Below the pieces are notes generated by a model. The model saw nothing but the letters and a program-made list of their open reading frames with translations, had not been told where the DNA came from and ran no database searches. Both the position numbers and the translations under genes were made by a program. A DNA stretch of 49,400 nucleotides from a virus, in the IMG/VR virus record IMGVR_UViG_3300027869_000010, positions 1-49,400 of that record; one strand, written 5' to 3'. Of this stretch, positions 29,570-38,825 are shown one piece after another. The stretch's first letter is position 1, and each line of letters starts with the position of its first letter.

Positions 29570-30577
29570 TCAGATCAACTTTGCCGCGCGGAGGGTGAGC
29601 GCTGGCGGTAGATCGCGGTTGGACTGCACGGCGGAGAGCAGATCCTTGAGGGTCTGGTGCATGTCCTTGACGTTGCCGGAGATGGCTCGCTCACCCGGGG
29701 TCGGAGATGCTTCAGCATCCTTCTTGCGCGAGGACGGCGCAGCTCCCCCTCCCCCTCCTCCGATGGAAGCGCGCGCCGCACCCCCGCCGCCAGCCCCAGC
29801 GCTCGCGTCGATCCCCTTCGCGGCGCTCCCGTAGGTACTGACGAAGACCGGCTTGCCGTTCACGTCGTAGGCGACGTGGCCCGGTTCGCCGAGAGTGGGA
29901 ATGCCCGGTGCGCCCGCGCCGGCCGCCCCTCCTGGAGTTCCGGCGGAGCCGAGCGTCCCCGCTGCGCCAGCCCCCGTCTTCCGGCCATAGTCCGTGACGA
30001 AGACGGGTTTTCCGTTAACATCGTAGGCCACGTGTCCGGGCTCGCCGAGGTTCGGAATTCCGCCTGCGCCGCCCGCGCCTGCGCCCGAAGATCCAGCCGC
30101 CCCGGCCCCCGTCTTGCGACCGTAATCCGTGACGAAGACCGGCTTGCCGTTCACGTCGTAGGCGACGTGGCCCGGTTCGCCGAGGTCCGGTATCCCTGGT
30201 GCTCCCGCAGCCCTTCCCGGCGTTTCGCCGCCTGCGGTGCCCGCGCCAGCAGAGCCGGCCGCCCCCGCGCCGTACCCTGAGACGAAGACCGGCTTGCCGT
30301 TCACGTCGTAGGCGACGTGGCCCGGTTCGCCGAGAGTGGGGACGCCCGGAGAGGCAGGAGCCGGCGGGGCGGCCGCCGGCGCGGCCGCGGTCGCCTGCGC
30401 TGCATCCCCAAGGCTCGCCACCTTGGGCGTCACCAGATCAAGGGCGTCCGCCGTTGCCTGGCCGGCGGCCTTCTGCGCATCCGCGAAGTCACGGAGGTCG
30501 GTCGCGTGTTGCTCGAGAAGCGGGTTGACGAGTGCGAGCGCCGCGGCCGTGTCCCGGTAGCTGTCCGCGAGCCGCAT
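29570..30577 (-). CDS. Repeat protein of the tail module (335 aa)
   Basis: ATG at 30577 shares one base with the upstream stop. N-terminal helical part (residues 1-60), then four copies of a unit built around GEPGHVAYDVNGKPVFV spaced 45-52 residues apart, separated by Gly/Ala/Ser-rich linkers. The C-terminal 50 residues are helical (NVKDMHQTLKDLLSAVQSN). No family recognised. It follows the tape measure and so is probably a tail component or tape-measure accessory. Confidence 0.8.
   Translation of the reverse strand: MRLADSYRDTAAALALVNPLLEQHATDLRDFADAQKAAGQATADALDLVTPKVASLGDAAQATAAAPAAAPPAPASPGVPTLGEPGHVAYDVNGKPVFVSGYGAGAAGSAGAGTAGGETPGRAAGAPGIPDLGEPGHVAYDVNGKPVFVTDYGRKTGAGAAGSSGAGAGGAGGIPNLGEPGHVAYDVNGKPVFVTDYGRKTGAGAAGTLGSAGTPGGAAGAGAPGIPTLGEPGHVAYDVNGKPVFVSTYGSAAKGIDASAGAGGGGAARASIGGGGGGAAPSSRKKDAEASPTPGERAISGNVKDMHQTLKDLLSAVQSNRDLPPALTLRAAKLI
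29841..30334 (-). repeat. Four 53-bp coding repeats in the 335-aa gene
   Basis: Copies at 29841-29893, 29997-30049, 30132-30184 and 30282-30334, starting 156, 135 and 150 bp apart. Three are nearly identical; the copy at 29997-30049 differs at about nine bases, almost all silent, while the protein unit is the same. Not a CRISPR array: spacers are coding and in frame. Confidence 0.92.
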
Positions 30578-31221
30578 CAGCCGCCCCGTCCGCTCGGCCC
30601 GAAGTCAGGAGCGCCGGGCCCGAAGTTCGGCGCACCGCTGCCGAAGTCTGCCGCGCCCGGACCGAAGGACGGCGCTCCGCTTCCAAACGAAGGAGCGCCG
30701 GAGCCGAAGCTTGGCGCACCGCCGCCCCACCAGGGCGGCAGCGCCGGCCCAAAGTTGGGGGCACCACTGCCGAAGTCAGGTGCCACAGGACCGAACGACG
30801 GGGCGCCTGGGCCAAAGGAAGGAGCCCCCGAGCCGAAGTCCCCGACACCACCGCCTGGCGCTCCTCCGGGCGATGGGGAACCACCAGCTGGAGGAGGAGG
30901 ACCGGCCGGCGAGACGCCGCCCTGACCCTCCTGGCTCACGTCGTTGGTCGCGTTGGCCGCCCATGGACCGCCGAAGCCGACGCCCGCATCCGAGTTGAAG
31001 ATCGCGGAGAAGCGGCCGCCGATGGCGCCGCGCACGTAGTCTGGCTTCCGGCGCTCTGCGATCTCCAGCTCCTGCGCGGTTTCGAGTCCTCGCGAGGCGG
31101 CGCGAGCGCCACCGCAGGCCTTCAGCGCTCGCCTCTTCGCCGCGAGAAGCTCAGCGAGAGCCGCCGTGCGCTCGTCCCAGGCGGCGCGGTCCTCAGCCAG
31201 CGCTGCGGCCTCGCTGCTCAT
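30577..31221 (-). CDS. Protein with heptad Gly-Ala-Pro-x-Phe-Gly repeats (214 aa)
   Basis: ATG at 31221 overlaps the tape measure stop (ATGA). A helical N-terminal half (residues 1-75, AEDRAAWDERTAALAELLAAKRRAL) leads to a Pro/Gly-rich linker, then about eleven seven-residue units of the form GAPxFGx (x = S, D or N; then S or P) over residues 125-209, interrupted once by ALPPWWGG. Probably an extended flexible tail-associated protein. No family recognised. Confidence 0.8.
   Translation of the reverse strand: MSSEAAALAEDRAAWDERTAALAELLAAKRRALKACGGARAASRGLETAQELEIAERRKPDYVRGAIGGRFSAIFNSDAGVGFGGPWAANATNDVSQEGQGGVSPAGPPPPAGGSPSPGGAPGGGVGDFGSGAPSFGPGAPSFGPVAPDFGSGAPNFGPALPPWWGGGAPSFGSGAPSFGSGAPSFGPGAADFGSGAPNFGPGAPDFGPSGRGG
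30595..30849 (-). repeat. 21-bp coding heptad repeats
   Basis: Five consecutive 7-codon units, the ALPPWWGG break, then six more, all in the frame of the 214-aa gene and each carrying Phe-Gly at the same place. FG-type repeats of this kind are rare in phage proteins. Confidence 0.85.
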
Positions 31222-34200
31222 GCGGCCGCCTGATCCTGAAGGCAGGTAGTGAGCTGCTTGCAGATGTCGATATCGAGGATGGCCTCTGCGCGCCAAGCGG
31301 CCATGCTTCGCGTCACGGTATCCCAATCCGTCGCGAGGTTCCGAAGGTCGCCCCCGAGCCGCTTCACCATCGCGTCGAGCTGGTCAAAGTAATACTCCTC
31401 TTTGTCGAGTTCGACGGCGAGGGGCTGCCCCTTGTCGATAAGCTGCTGACTGGCATCGGCGGCGGCCTGAAGTTTTACTCCAGGATCGGCCTTCGCGATC
31501 TTCTCCATGGAGGTCGCGACCTTGTCGAGGGCCGGCGCCGCAGCGGTCGCTGAGGATGCGACTTGGCCGAGAGCTGCGGCGCCTTTCTGCTCCGAGCCGG
31601 CCGCCTTTTCGGCGGCGTCACCAGCCTGCTGATGGCCCGAGACGAGCCGGGGAAGATCGGATGCCAGCGCCGCAGTCGCCGTCTGTTCGTCCCTGACCTG
31701 GGTGACGAGGAGCTTGCCCTTGTCGGTCGCGTCGCGCACGGCGACGGTATCGTCTCGCCGCTTCGTGGTCACCTGGGTGATGACGGCGATGCCCTTCTCG
31801 GTCTGCTCGACTTCGAGCTTCGTCCCCTCCGTGCTCTTGCCCTGCTGCGCCTCGGCCGCGACCATGGCGTCGGTCACGGCGATGCGGGCGTCCTTGTTCT
31901 CGTGCTGCTTGTCGGTATCGCCCCGAACAGCTTCTCCGCCAGCGAGCAGGGAGGAGGTCGCCTCGCCGCTGCTGCGGGTCAAGCTGATCGAGGCAGAGGC
32001 GGTCTGGGAGGACGCCGCCGCGAGGTCGCGCTGCGCCCGCGCCTCGGCCTCGAAGGCGGCCACGGTCGCGGGACTCTTGCCGGCTAGATCCGCGCTGGCG
32101 AGCCCCGCCCCGCGGTCGGCAGCGGCCACCGCCGCCGCCTGATCGGCCTGCTCCTTCATGGCGGCTGTCAAGGGCCGCAGCGTCGCGGTCGCGGCACCGG
32201 CCGCCGCCCCGGTCTGGCCCATGGCGCCAGCGGCGGCGGTCAGTCCAGGCGCGATCTGGCCGGCCTCGTTGCGCAGGCTGTCCATCATCTGCGCCACGGT
32301 GCGCAGCGGGTTCAGGTTGGCTTCGAGCCGCTGCCGGAAATCCTGGGTGGCGACACCGGCCTGCGTGAAGATGTCCGCGACGTCGCCGCCCCACTTGCGA
32401 AAATCGGCCTCGGTGACCGTTCCCGCCTTCGCGGCGTCGAGCAGCCCTTGCGTCACATGCTGGAACGCAGCCTGCGCATCGGGACCCAGGCCGGACAGCT
32501 CGGCCTTGAACTTGTCGTCCTCGGTAATGAGGTCGCGCACCTTCCCGTAGACGGCCTCGTAACTCAGCGCCAGCGCCTTGTTCCCGGCCTCGCCGCTGCT
32601 CACTTGGTCGCGCTGTTGCTGCTGGAGCTTCTTGACGGCGGCCGTCTGCTCGAAGACCTTCGACTGCAGCTCGTCCATCCGCGCCAGGTCCTCGGCGCTG
32701 CTCGTCGGCTTGGCACGGAGGGCCGCCAACTCGGCCTGGTTCTTCGCGAGGTCGCCCTGCGCGCCCTTGAGATCCGCGCTGGCCCCCTGGTCGATTGGCT
32801 TCGAGCCCATCTCCGCGAGGCGACGGATGCTTTTCTCGAGATCCTGTTCCCGCCGGTGCTGGATCTTGGCCTCTTCGTCGGCCACATGCTGCGCGCTCTT
32901 GAGCTGCTTCTCGCCCTCCTTCTCATAGCCGGTCGTGAACTGCTGGAACTCGCGGAGAAGGGCCGCCAGCTCCAGGCCCTCTTGGGCGCGAGCCTTGCGG
33001 GTCGCCTCCGGCAACAGATCGAACGCCGTCGCGGCAGCCTTGACTTGCTTCACGATGGCATCGGCCACGTCCTTGGTGACCTGGCCGGTGCGGTGCAGTT
33101 CATCCTCGAAGCCGGCGGCGAAGTGCCGCACGGCAATCAACTGCTGTTCGAAGGCCGCGCCCATGTCGACCGTCAGGGGCGAGAAAGCGTCCCGCAACTG
33201 GAGTAGCCGGTCAAGCTGCCCCTGGATGAATGCCCGGTCGAAGCTGTCGTAGCTTTTCGCCTTGTTGAGCTGCGTGTCGAGCTGCGACACATACTCGCGG
33301 GCCGTCTCGGCGGACACGCGGCCCACTCGCTGGAGCGCCTCGCCACGCTCGATCAGCCCAGGCAGCGAGGTTGAAAGCGCGAGGGCTTCCAGGTGAAGGC
33401 TCGCAGCGTGCTCGGCCGCCGCATCGGAGGCGGTCACGGAAGCCGCCTTGAGCTGCGTCTCCGCAGCCGCGATGGCGGCCACGTCGCCGGTCATGCGCGC
33501 GCGGTCAAGGACCATCTGCGCGCTCGCCATGCGCTGCCGCTGCACGATGAACTCGATGCCCCTCGCCAGATTGGCTAGGCTCTCTCCGGCGCTCTTCGCC
33601 GTCGCTGTGCTGCCCTCAAGCAGCAGGCGAAACTCTTCGCGCAGGTTCGCCAGAGCCGGCAGGTACTGCTCGCCGGCCACGGCCGCGCTCGCCTGCATCT
33701 GGTCGTGCAGCCGGGCGTCTGCCGCTGCCGCCGAGTCGATCGCGCCACGGAAGCCGCCAGCCATCTCCTCGGAAACTCGAGTGATGAGCGAGAGCAGGAC
33801 CTGGGCTCCGAGCTGGCCGCCCTTGGTCATCTTGTCGAGCTCGGCCTCGGTCAGACCCGTGACAGCGCGCAGGTTCGCCAACCCGGTCGGCAGTTCGTCG
33901 GACAGGCGGCGCCGCAGTTGGGCGGTGCTCGCGGCACCGCGGTCGATGATCTCCGCGAAGGTCTGGAGGAGCTGGTTCGTCTGCTGCTGCGGCGCGCGTA
34001 GCTCGGCCATGACCTCGGCGGTGCGCGAGAACAGCGCCTGCTGCTCGGCCAGCGGGATGTTGGCGCCGTGCTCGGCCGCCGTCAGCTTCCGGTAGCTCTC
34101 CTCGACCTCGTTCACCACGAAGCCGAGCCGGAGGGCCTCGGCGCGGAGGAAAGCTTCTGCCTCCGCAGCCTGCCGCGCGCCGCCGGCAGCTGCTTCGAGC

Positions 34201-35780
34201 CCGATGGCAAGCCGCTGGCCCCGCTCGGCTGCGGCGACAAACGCCTCTCCCAGCTCCTTGATCTTGCGGGCCGCCTGGTAGGCGAGCATCAGCTCGATCG
34301 AGAAGGCGATGCGGTTGAAGGCACGGGAGAGGAGCGAGAGGCCACCAGAGGACGCGCGCTCGCCTTCGTTGCCGACGTTGCGGATAGCGTCACGCGCCTT
34401 TTCCGCCGCTACCGTCGCGTTCGCGAGGCGGCTCTGGAGGAGCGCGAGCTGTTCCTCGGTCCCGGCGGCAAGCGGCGTGCCCTGCGCCCGGGCGTGCGCC
34501 ACAGCGGCGGCATAGGCATCCACCGCAGCGCGAGCGCTCGACACCGCGGACGCCACGGCAGGCCAGTCCCTGCCGCCCTCAGCGCGGAAGAGTCGCGTCT
34601 GCGAGGTCGCCTCCTGGATGGACAGGGCAGCGATGCGCTGGGCGCCGGCTACTTCGGCGGCTGAGGCTCTCTGCGCCTCTGCCACTTCCGCTGCGGCCGC
34701 TCGCTCCTCCTCAGCCTCGGCCCGCACCGCAGCTCGGAGTCCGGCAACTCCCTCAGCGGCAGCCAGCGCCGCCAGCTCGGCGCGCTCCAGTCGCGCCTGG
34801 AAAAGGGAGAGCTGCTCATCGGCACCAGGTGGGATGGGCGAGCCGGCCGCGCGCGCCTCATCGATGACCGCGACCAGCTCTTGAACCGCAGCCCGCGCGC
34901 GATCGACAGGTCCCCGCAGCGTGTCCCATCCCCTGCCGCCCTCGCTTTCGAGAAGGCGGGAGCGCTCCAGCACCTCTTGGATGGATAGCGAGACAATCCG
35001 GTTTGCCTCCGCGATCTGTGCCGCAGCGCTCCGCTCCTTCTCAGCCTCGGCCTCGATCGCCACGCCAGCGCGGCTCGCCTCCGTGGCGACGGCGAGCAGA
35101 CCGGCCTGAAGGCGGCTTAGCTCTGCGGGTAGCGAACCCCCGATCGTCGCCCCCGCCTCTGACGCTTCACGCAGTCGCGCCTCGAAGGCGCCGATCGCCC
35201 GGTCTGCCAGTGCGAACTCTTCCACGACGGAGCGCGCGCCGCTCGTGACCGAGCGGTAGAGTTCCGACAAGGCCCCGCGCGCTGCCTTCGCCGCCTCGAT
35301 TAGCGGTCCCTGGGACTCGCCCTCGACCTCGCCGGCTGCGGTCGCCTCGCGAGCCGTGGCGGCCAGCTCCGCGCGCAGGCTGGCGGCGCTCTCGGCTGCC
35401 GCGCGCTCGGCCTCCGCGATACTGTCTGCGGCGCCTGCGACTCCGGCGCTGGCCGTGGCCGCCACATCGGGCAGGCGCAGCCATTCCTCGTTCAGCCCGC
35501 GCAGCATCCCGAGAACGGCATCCAGCCGTTCCTGGACTTGCTCGGTGCTGATGGTCAGCGGCTGGCCGGCGAGATCAAGCTCGCCGCGGCGCACGACTTC
35601 GAGATCGGCCAGGAGCGTCCGCAGGCTCTCGGCCGCGTTGCTGATGTTGATGACGACTTCTGGATGCTGCTCGCCAAGCGAGAGAAGGCCCGCGGTCATC
35701 CCGCGCACCATGGCGAGGACCTGCTCCAGCGCCGCCTTGGTGTCGGCGACGAAGCCTAAGAGGACGTCATCGGCTGCCAT
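31218..35780 (-). CDS. Tape measure protein (1520 aa)
   Basis: Largest gene. It sets tail length and is carried into the tail lumen. Long helical Ala/Glu-rich regions (residues about 1-500) precede a conserved block (about 530-740, FLRAEALRLGFVVNEVEESYRKL, then PQQQTNQLLQTFAEIIDRGAASTAQLRRRLSDELPTGLANL) of the TMP_3-like type. A weak hydrophobic stretch lies near residue 490 (AFNRIAFSIELMLAYQA). At about 0.15 nm per residue the tail would be roughly 230 nm. The tail tube gene lies just upstream; no frameshifted chaperone pair is seen between them. Confidence 0.95.
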   Translation of the reverse strand: MAADDVLLGFVADTKAALEQVLAMVRGMTAGLLSLGEQHPEVVINISNAAESLRTLLADLEVVRRGELDLAGQPLTISTEQVQERLDAVLGMLRGLNEEWLRLPDVAATASAGVAGAADSIAEAERAAAESAASLRAELAATAREATAAGEVEGESQGPLIEAAKAARGALSELYRSVTSGARSVVEEFALADRAIGAFEARLREASEAGATIGGSLPAELSRLQAGLLAVATEASRAGVAIEAEAEKERSAAAQIAEANRIVSLSIQEVLERSRLLESEGGRGWDTLRGPVDRARAAVQELVAVIDEARAAGSPIPPGADEQLSLFQARLERAELAALAAAEGVAGLRAAVRAEAEEERAAAAEVAEAQRASAAEVAGAQRIAALSIQEATSQTRLFRAEGGRDWPAVASAVSSARAAVDAYAAAVAHARAQGTPLAAGTEEQLALLQSRLANATVAAEKARDAIRNVGNEGERASSGGLSLLSRAFNRIAFSIELMLAYQAARKIKELGEAFVAAAERGQRLAIGLEAAAGGARQAAEAEAFLRAEALRLGFVVNEVEESYRKLTAAEHGANIPLAEQQALFSRTAEVMAELRAPQQQTNQLLQTFAEIIDRGAASTAQLRRRLSDELPTGLANLRAVTGLTEAELDKMTKGGQLGAQVLLSLITRVSEEMAGGFRGAIDSAAAADARLHDQMQASAAVAGEQYLPALANLREEFRLLLEGSTATAKSAGESLANLARGIEFIVQRQRMASAQMVLDRARMTGDVAAIAAAETQLKAASVTASDAAAEHAASLHLEALALSTSLPGLIERGEALQRVGRVSAETAREYVSQLDTQLNKAKSYDSFDRAFIQGQLDRLLQLRDAFSPLTVDMGAAFEQQLIAVRHFAAGFEDELHRTGQVTKDVADAIVKQVKAAATAFDLLPEATRKARAQEGLELAALLREFQQFTTGYEKEGEKQLKSAQHVADEEAKIQHRREQDLEKSIRRLAEMGSKPIDQGASADLKGAQGDLAKNQAELAALRAKPTSSAEDLARMDELQSKVFEQTAAVKKLQQQQRDQVSSGEAGNKALALSYEAVYGKVRDLITEDDKFKAELSGLGPDAQAAFQHVTQGLLDAAKAGTVTEADFRKWGGDVADIFTQAGVATQDFRQRLEANLNPLRTVAQMMDSLRNEAGQIAPGLTAAAGAMGQTGAAAGAATATLRPLTAAMKEQADQAAAVAAADRGAGLASADLAGKSPATVAAFEAEARAQRDLAAASSQTASASISLTRSSGEATSSLLAGGEAVRGDTDKQHENKDARIAVTDAMVAAEAQQGKSTEGTKLEVEQTEKGIAVITQVTTKRRDDTVAVRDATDKGKLLVTQVRDEQTATAALASDLPRLVSGHQQAGDAAEKAAGSEQKGAAALGQVASSATAAAPALDKVATSMEKIAKADPGVKLQAAADASQQLIDKGQPLAVELDKEEYYFDQLDAMVKRLGGDLRNLATDWDTVTRSMAAWRAEAILDIDICKQLTTCLQDQAAA

Positions 35781-35801
35781 GCGTCGGCGCCCCTCCCGGT
35801 G

Positions 35802-37184
35802 CTACGCGAAGGCGTCGGCGTCGGTCAGGTCGGGGATCTCGTTCTTCAGCTCGAGGGTGATGTCCGAGGGATAGGTGCCATCGGTGCTCGGGTTCGCCTC
35901 GAAGTCGATCGAGTCAGGCAAGGACTTCTCGCCTTCCACGCTGGTCGTCTTGCCCTTCGACAGGACGTTCTTCATCGTCAGTGTCGCGTCGTAGTTGTAC
36001 TTGCCGCTGGTGCCGAGTGCCACGCCGCTGTTCATGTTCAGCACGATGTCGAACGGCGTCCCCATCACGAGGAATTCCTGGAAGCTGAACCCGGGCTGTG
36101 CCTCGCGCGCTACCTTTCCGTCGACCATCTGGTAGCCCCACTCGCGGGTGCGGGAGGGAAGGCGGCCACCAAACTCGTACTTGGCTTCGGCGCCCGTCTT
36201 GATCGTGAGGTCGCCGCTGTCGATGTTGATCGTCTGGCCGCCGGCGACGATGAAGGCGGACAGGATCTCGTTCACCACGATGACCGGGGGCGGATCGTAG
36301 GGCCACGTCGGGCTTCCCGTCGTCCAGTCGGGGCAGACAGCGGGGAAGTGGAACTCATCGCTGACGGCGAAGTTGGCCGCGCCCGGGAGCGGGAAGTAGC
36401 CCTCGGTCGGCAGGCCGGTGAACTGACCCATGGGGTTGCCGTTCTCGTCCTGCAAGAGGTACCAGACGCCACGAGGGACGGTGTAGGCGCTGCCGTAGGT
36501 CGCGGCGCTCCCGCGCTTGGTGGTGATCGTCACCGTGGTCGAGGTCAGCGCCGTCACCTTCACGTAGAAATCGAGCGGCGTGCTCCCGGAAGCGGGATAG
36601 TTGACGGCGTTGATACCGCGGAGCTGCGGGACTGCGGTTCCGGTGTTGCCGCCGGCCGGGACCGAGGCGCCCCAGAAGTCGAAGGCGCCGACGACGCCGG
36701 TGAAGGTCGAGCTGATGAGCTGCTTGCCGGCCCACTTCAGCGAGACGCCGCCGGCGCGCATCTGGGAGTAGTGGGTGATCTGGCCGGTGTTGCGGTCGAT
36801 CCAGCACTCGCCCGTCTCGGGGAACGGCGTCGCGCCCAGGCGGCTGAGCTTGTGCGAGTAGGCCGCCGTCTCGCCGGCCAGGGCCGCGCCCGGGATGTCG
36901 TAGTTCTTGAGGAGGAGTGCCCAGAGGCCCCACTCCATCCGCGGCTGGAAGGCGTCGAACTCGATGTCACCACCGGGCTCGAGCTTGCCAACGAGAGGCG
37001 CCGGCCGCATGCCGCTGCGCGAGAGCGCGGTGCGCTCGACGAGCTGGCTCTGGGCGCCGATCTTTTCCCCCTTGAAGTTGTTGAAGTCGTGGATGCGGCC
37101 GGCCGGATTGGCGATTCCGGCGAGCGCCTCGAAGCGCCACCGAAAGAGGCCGAGTGCGGGGTTGAAACGAATGGCTTCGCTCAT
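35802..37184 (-). CDS. Major tail tube protein (460 aa)
   Basis: ATG at 37184. Beta-rich, starting MSEAIRFNPALGLFRWRFEAL. The inner region (GAVPQ... to DLTIKTGAEAKYEF) and the end (SKGKTTSVEGEKSLPDSIDFEANPSTDGTYPSDITLELKN) resemble Mu-type and other siphophage tube proteins. It is longer than most tubes (150-250 aa), so it probably carries an extra surface domain in its middle (residues about 160-300). It would polymerise around the tape measure. Confidence 0.8.
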   Translation of the reverse strand: MSEAIRFNPALGLFRWRFEALAGIANPAGRIHDFNNFKGEKIGAQSQLVERTALSRSGMRPAPLVGKLEPGGDIEFDAFQPRMEWGLWALLLKNYDIPGAALAGETAAYSHKLSRLGATPFPETGECWIDRNTGQITHYSQMRAGGVSLKWAGKQLISSTFTGVVGAFDFWGASVPAGGNTGTAVPQLRGINAVNYPASGSTPLDFYVKVTALTSTTVTITTKRGSAATYGSAYTVPRGVWYLLQDENGNPMGQFTGLPTEGYFPLPGAANFAVSDEFHFPAVCPDWTTGSPTWPYDPPPVIVVNEILSAFIVAGGQTINIDSGDLTIKTGAEAKYEFGGRLPSRTREWGYQMVDGKVAREAQPGFSFQEFLVMGTPFDIVLNMNSGVALGTSGKYNYDATLTMKNVLSKGKTTSVEGEKSLPDSIDFEANPSTDGTYPSDITLELKNEIPDLTDADAFA

Positions 37185-37193
37185 GATCTCTCC

Positions 37194-37727
37194 TCAAGCA
37201 GGCAAGCGGCTCGGGTACTGCGTCCACTGCGCGTAGCGCATCTCGATACCCACGGCGAAGGCGACGATGCTGTTCTTATCCTGAATCGGGATGGGGTCGA
37301 ACCGCCCAAACTCGCTCGTGGCCGCGAAGGTCTTGGCGTTACCGATGTTCGGAAAGCGCTGCGTCACCTTGTCGTTCACTGCCTTCGATGGGAGGAGCGA
37401 GAGAAGATAGGTCTGAAGAGAGCCGATAGATGGCTCGTCTTGGCCTATGCCCGTAGCGAGCGGCTTTGTGAACTGCGAGAAGCAGTAGAGCACGCCGATG
37501 CGGATGTCTGCCTTGATCTGACCGATGGCTGCGATTTCATTCACGCCGAGGGCGGCGACAATGAGGATCGGGTAGGCAAGTTCGGCGTCGCCGGTGAAGA
37601 TGTGGCGCCGCTCGATGCGACCGTTGGTCGCCTGCTGCAAGATGGGATCGGCCTGGAGAAGCTCAAGGACCGCGATCGACACGTAGTCGACCCCGAACAT
37701 CGGCCAGCCGCCGCCGAGAGCCGCCAT
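37194..37727 (-). CDS. Tail terminator-like protein (177 aa)
   Basis: ATG at 37727 shares one base with the previous stop. VDYVSIAVLELLQADP, then AELAYPILIVAALGV and ADIRIGVLYCFSQF form the beta/alpha pattern of tail terminator/completion proteins that cap the tube at the head side. The place (after head-tail genes, before the tube) supports this. Family not confirmed. Confidence 0.72.
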   Translation of the reverse strand: MAALGGGWPMFGVDYVSIAVLELLQADPILQQATNGRIERRHIFTGDAELAYPILIVAALGVNEIAAIGQIKADIRIGVLYCFSQFTKPLATGIGQDEPSIGSLQTYLLSLLPSKAVNDKVTQRFPNIGNAKTFAATSEFGRFDPIPIQDKNSIVAFAVGIEMRYAQWTQYPSRLPA

Positions 37728-38377
37728 CAGGCCGCCAGGAGGGTGGGCGCCGCTTCGCCGCGCACGACCCAATTGCGGAAGGTAGAGACGACGAGCCGCC
37801 GAAGCTCGGGATGCCAGGCGGCATGCGGGCGCCCGGGAACGCGCAAGCCGGTGAGCATCGTCGCCTCACTCAGCGTGACGCCGTAGGTGAAGTAGAGCGC
37901 CCACCACATGGCGAAGCGCTGCGGCCCCTTCCAGTTGCGGCGCCCTGCTGTGCGCTTCTTCGGCAGGATGATGGTCGGGCCAGTCGTCGGGTCGGCGCCC
38001 GTGCCCCCGCGGATGACGCCTGCGTAGGGGAACGCGGAGCCAGAGATGCCGATGGTTGCGGAGTTCTCGGTGACGCGCGTGATGGCACCCGGGCCGACAC
38101 CCTGCCAGGCAGCGGCGTAGCTCCCCTTCTCGCTGATGAGCGGCGGACCCTCTCCGCTCTTGCGCCCGAAGGGTACGCGGGATGCCCACGGAACCGCGCC
38201 TCCCGAGGGTGAGAAGTAGACGCGACCGTCGAACTCCTCCGCCACGCGCCCGCGCATCACCTTGACCGAGGCCTCCAGCGGCGGCCGCGGATTGGCAAGC
38301 CGCTGGAGGTAGGGCTCGACCCGGCGCAGAAGAGCGTCGGGATCGATCCTGGCGCGGAAGCGGAGGATGGGGTTCAC
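37727..38377 (-). CDS. Tail completion / virion morphogenesis protein (216 aa)
   Basis: ATG at 38377 overlaps the upstream stop (ATGA). FRARIDPDALLRRVEPYLQRL, then SVKVMRGRVAEEFDGRVYFSPSG and GGAVPWASRV resemble the Mu gpG/virion morphogenesis family. These proteins finish the head-tail junction. Basic and compact. Confidence 0.72.
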   Translation of the reverse strand: MNPILRFRARIDPDALLRRVEPYLQRLANPRPPLEASVKVMRGRVAEEFDGRVYFSPSGGAVPWASRVPFGRKSGEGPPLISEKGSYAAAWQGVGPGAITRVTENSATIGISGSAFPYAGVIRGGTGADPTTGPTIILPKKRTAGRRNWKGPQRFAMWWALYFTYGVTLSEATMLTGLRVPGRPHAAWHPELRRLVVSTFRNWVVRGEAAPTLLAA

Positions 38378-38796
38378 TTCGCGGGCTGCGCCTTTGCCGC
38401 CTTTTCCGCGGCAGCCTTCGCTTCCTCGGCGGCGACGTCGACGCCGATGTGCGGATTCTCGTCGAGCTTCGAGCGGTCTACCCAGGCGAAGGCGGCGCGG
38501 TCACCAGGCGAGGATGGTCCGTTGCGCCAGCCTTTCTCGGTGAGTACCGGCTGGCCGTCCTTCCCCACCTTGTACGCGAGGACCCACTGTCGCGGGGCCA
38601 GCCGGATCAGGACCTGACCGCCCGTGCCGCCGGTACAGTCGAGCTGGAGCGGATGCTCGCCCTCCGGAGCGAGACCAGAGACCGGCGCCGGCTTGGCGGC
38701 GGCCACCGGAGTGGGTGCTGGGGGCTCCGGCGCTGGTGCTGGCTTCTCGCCCTCCGGCGGCGCAGGCGGTTCGTCGGTCTTTCTCAGGTTCGCCAT
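38374..38796 (-). CDS. Pro/Ala-rich virion protein (140 aa)
   Basis: The ATG at 38796 is chosen because AGGAGG lies five bases upstream; a GTG further up overlaps the previous stop but has no good site. A Pro/Ala/Glu-rich first half (residues 10-45) is followed by a small beta domain (QVLIRLAPRQWVLAYKVG, TEKGWRNGPSSPG) and a Lys/Ala helix. Place between connectors and tail genes suggests a head-tail accessory. Confidence 0.7.
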   Translation of the reverse strand: MANLRKTDEPPAPPEGEKPAPAPEPPAPTPVAAAKPAPVSGLAPEGEHPLQLDCTGGTGGQVLIRLAPRQWVLAYKVGKDGQPVLTEKGWRNGPSSPGDRAAFAWVDRSKLDENPHIGVDVAAEEAKAAAEKAAKAQPAK

Positions 38797-38825
38797 CAAA
38801 GCCTCCTGGTCGGCAATGGTCTCGG

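Noticed and set aside
29841-30334. CRISPR-like array (four regular repeats)
   Set aside because: The repeats and spacers form one open frame and code for the same protein unit; one copy differs by silent changes. No cas genes are present.
35781-35801. Frameshifted tail assembly chaperone pair before the tape measure
   Set aside because: The gap between tube and tape measure genes is only 21 bases, so the usual chaperone genes are absent or placed elsewhere.
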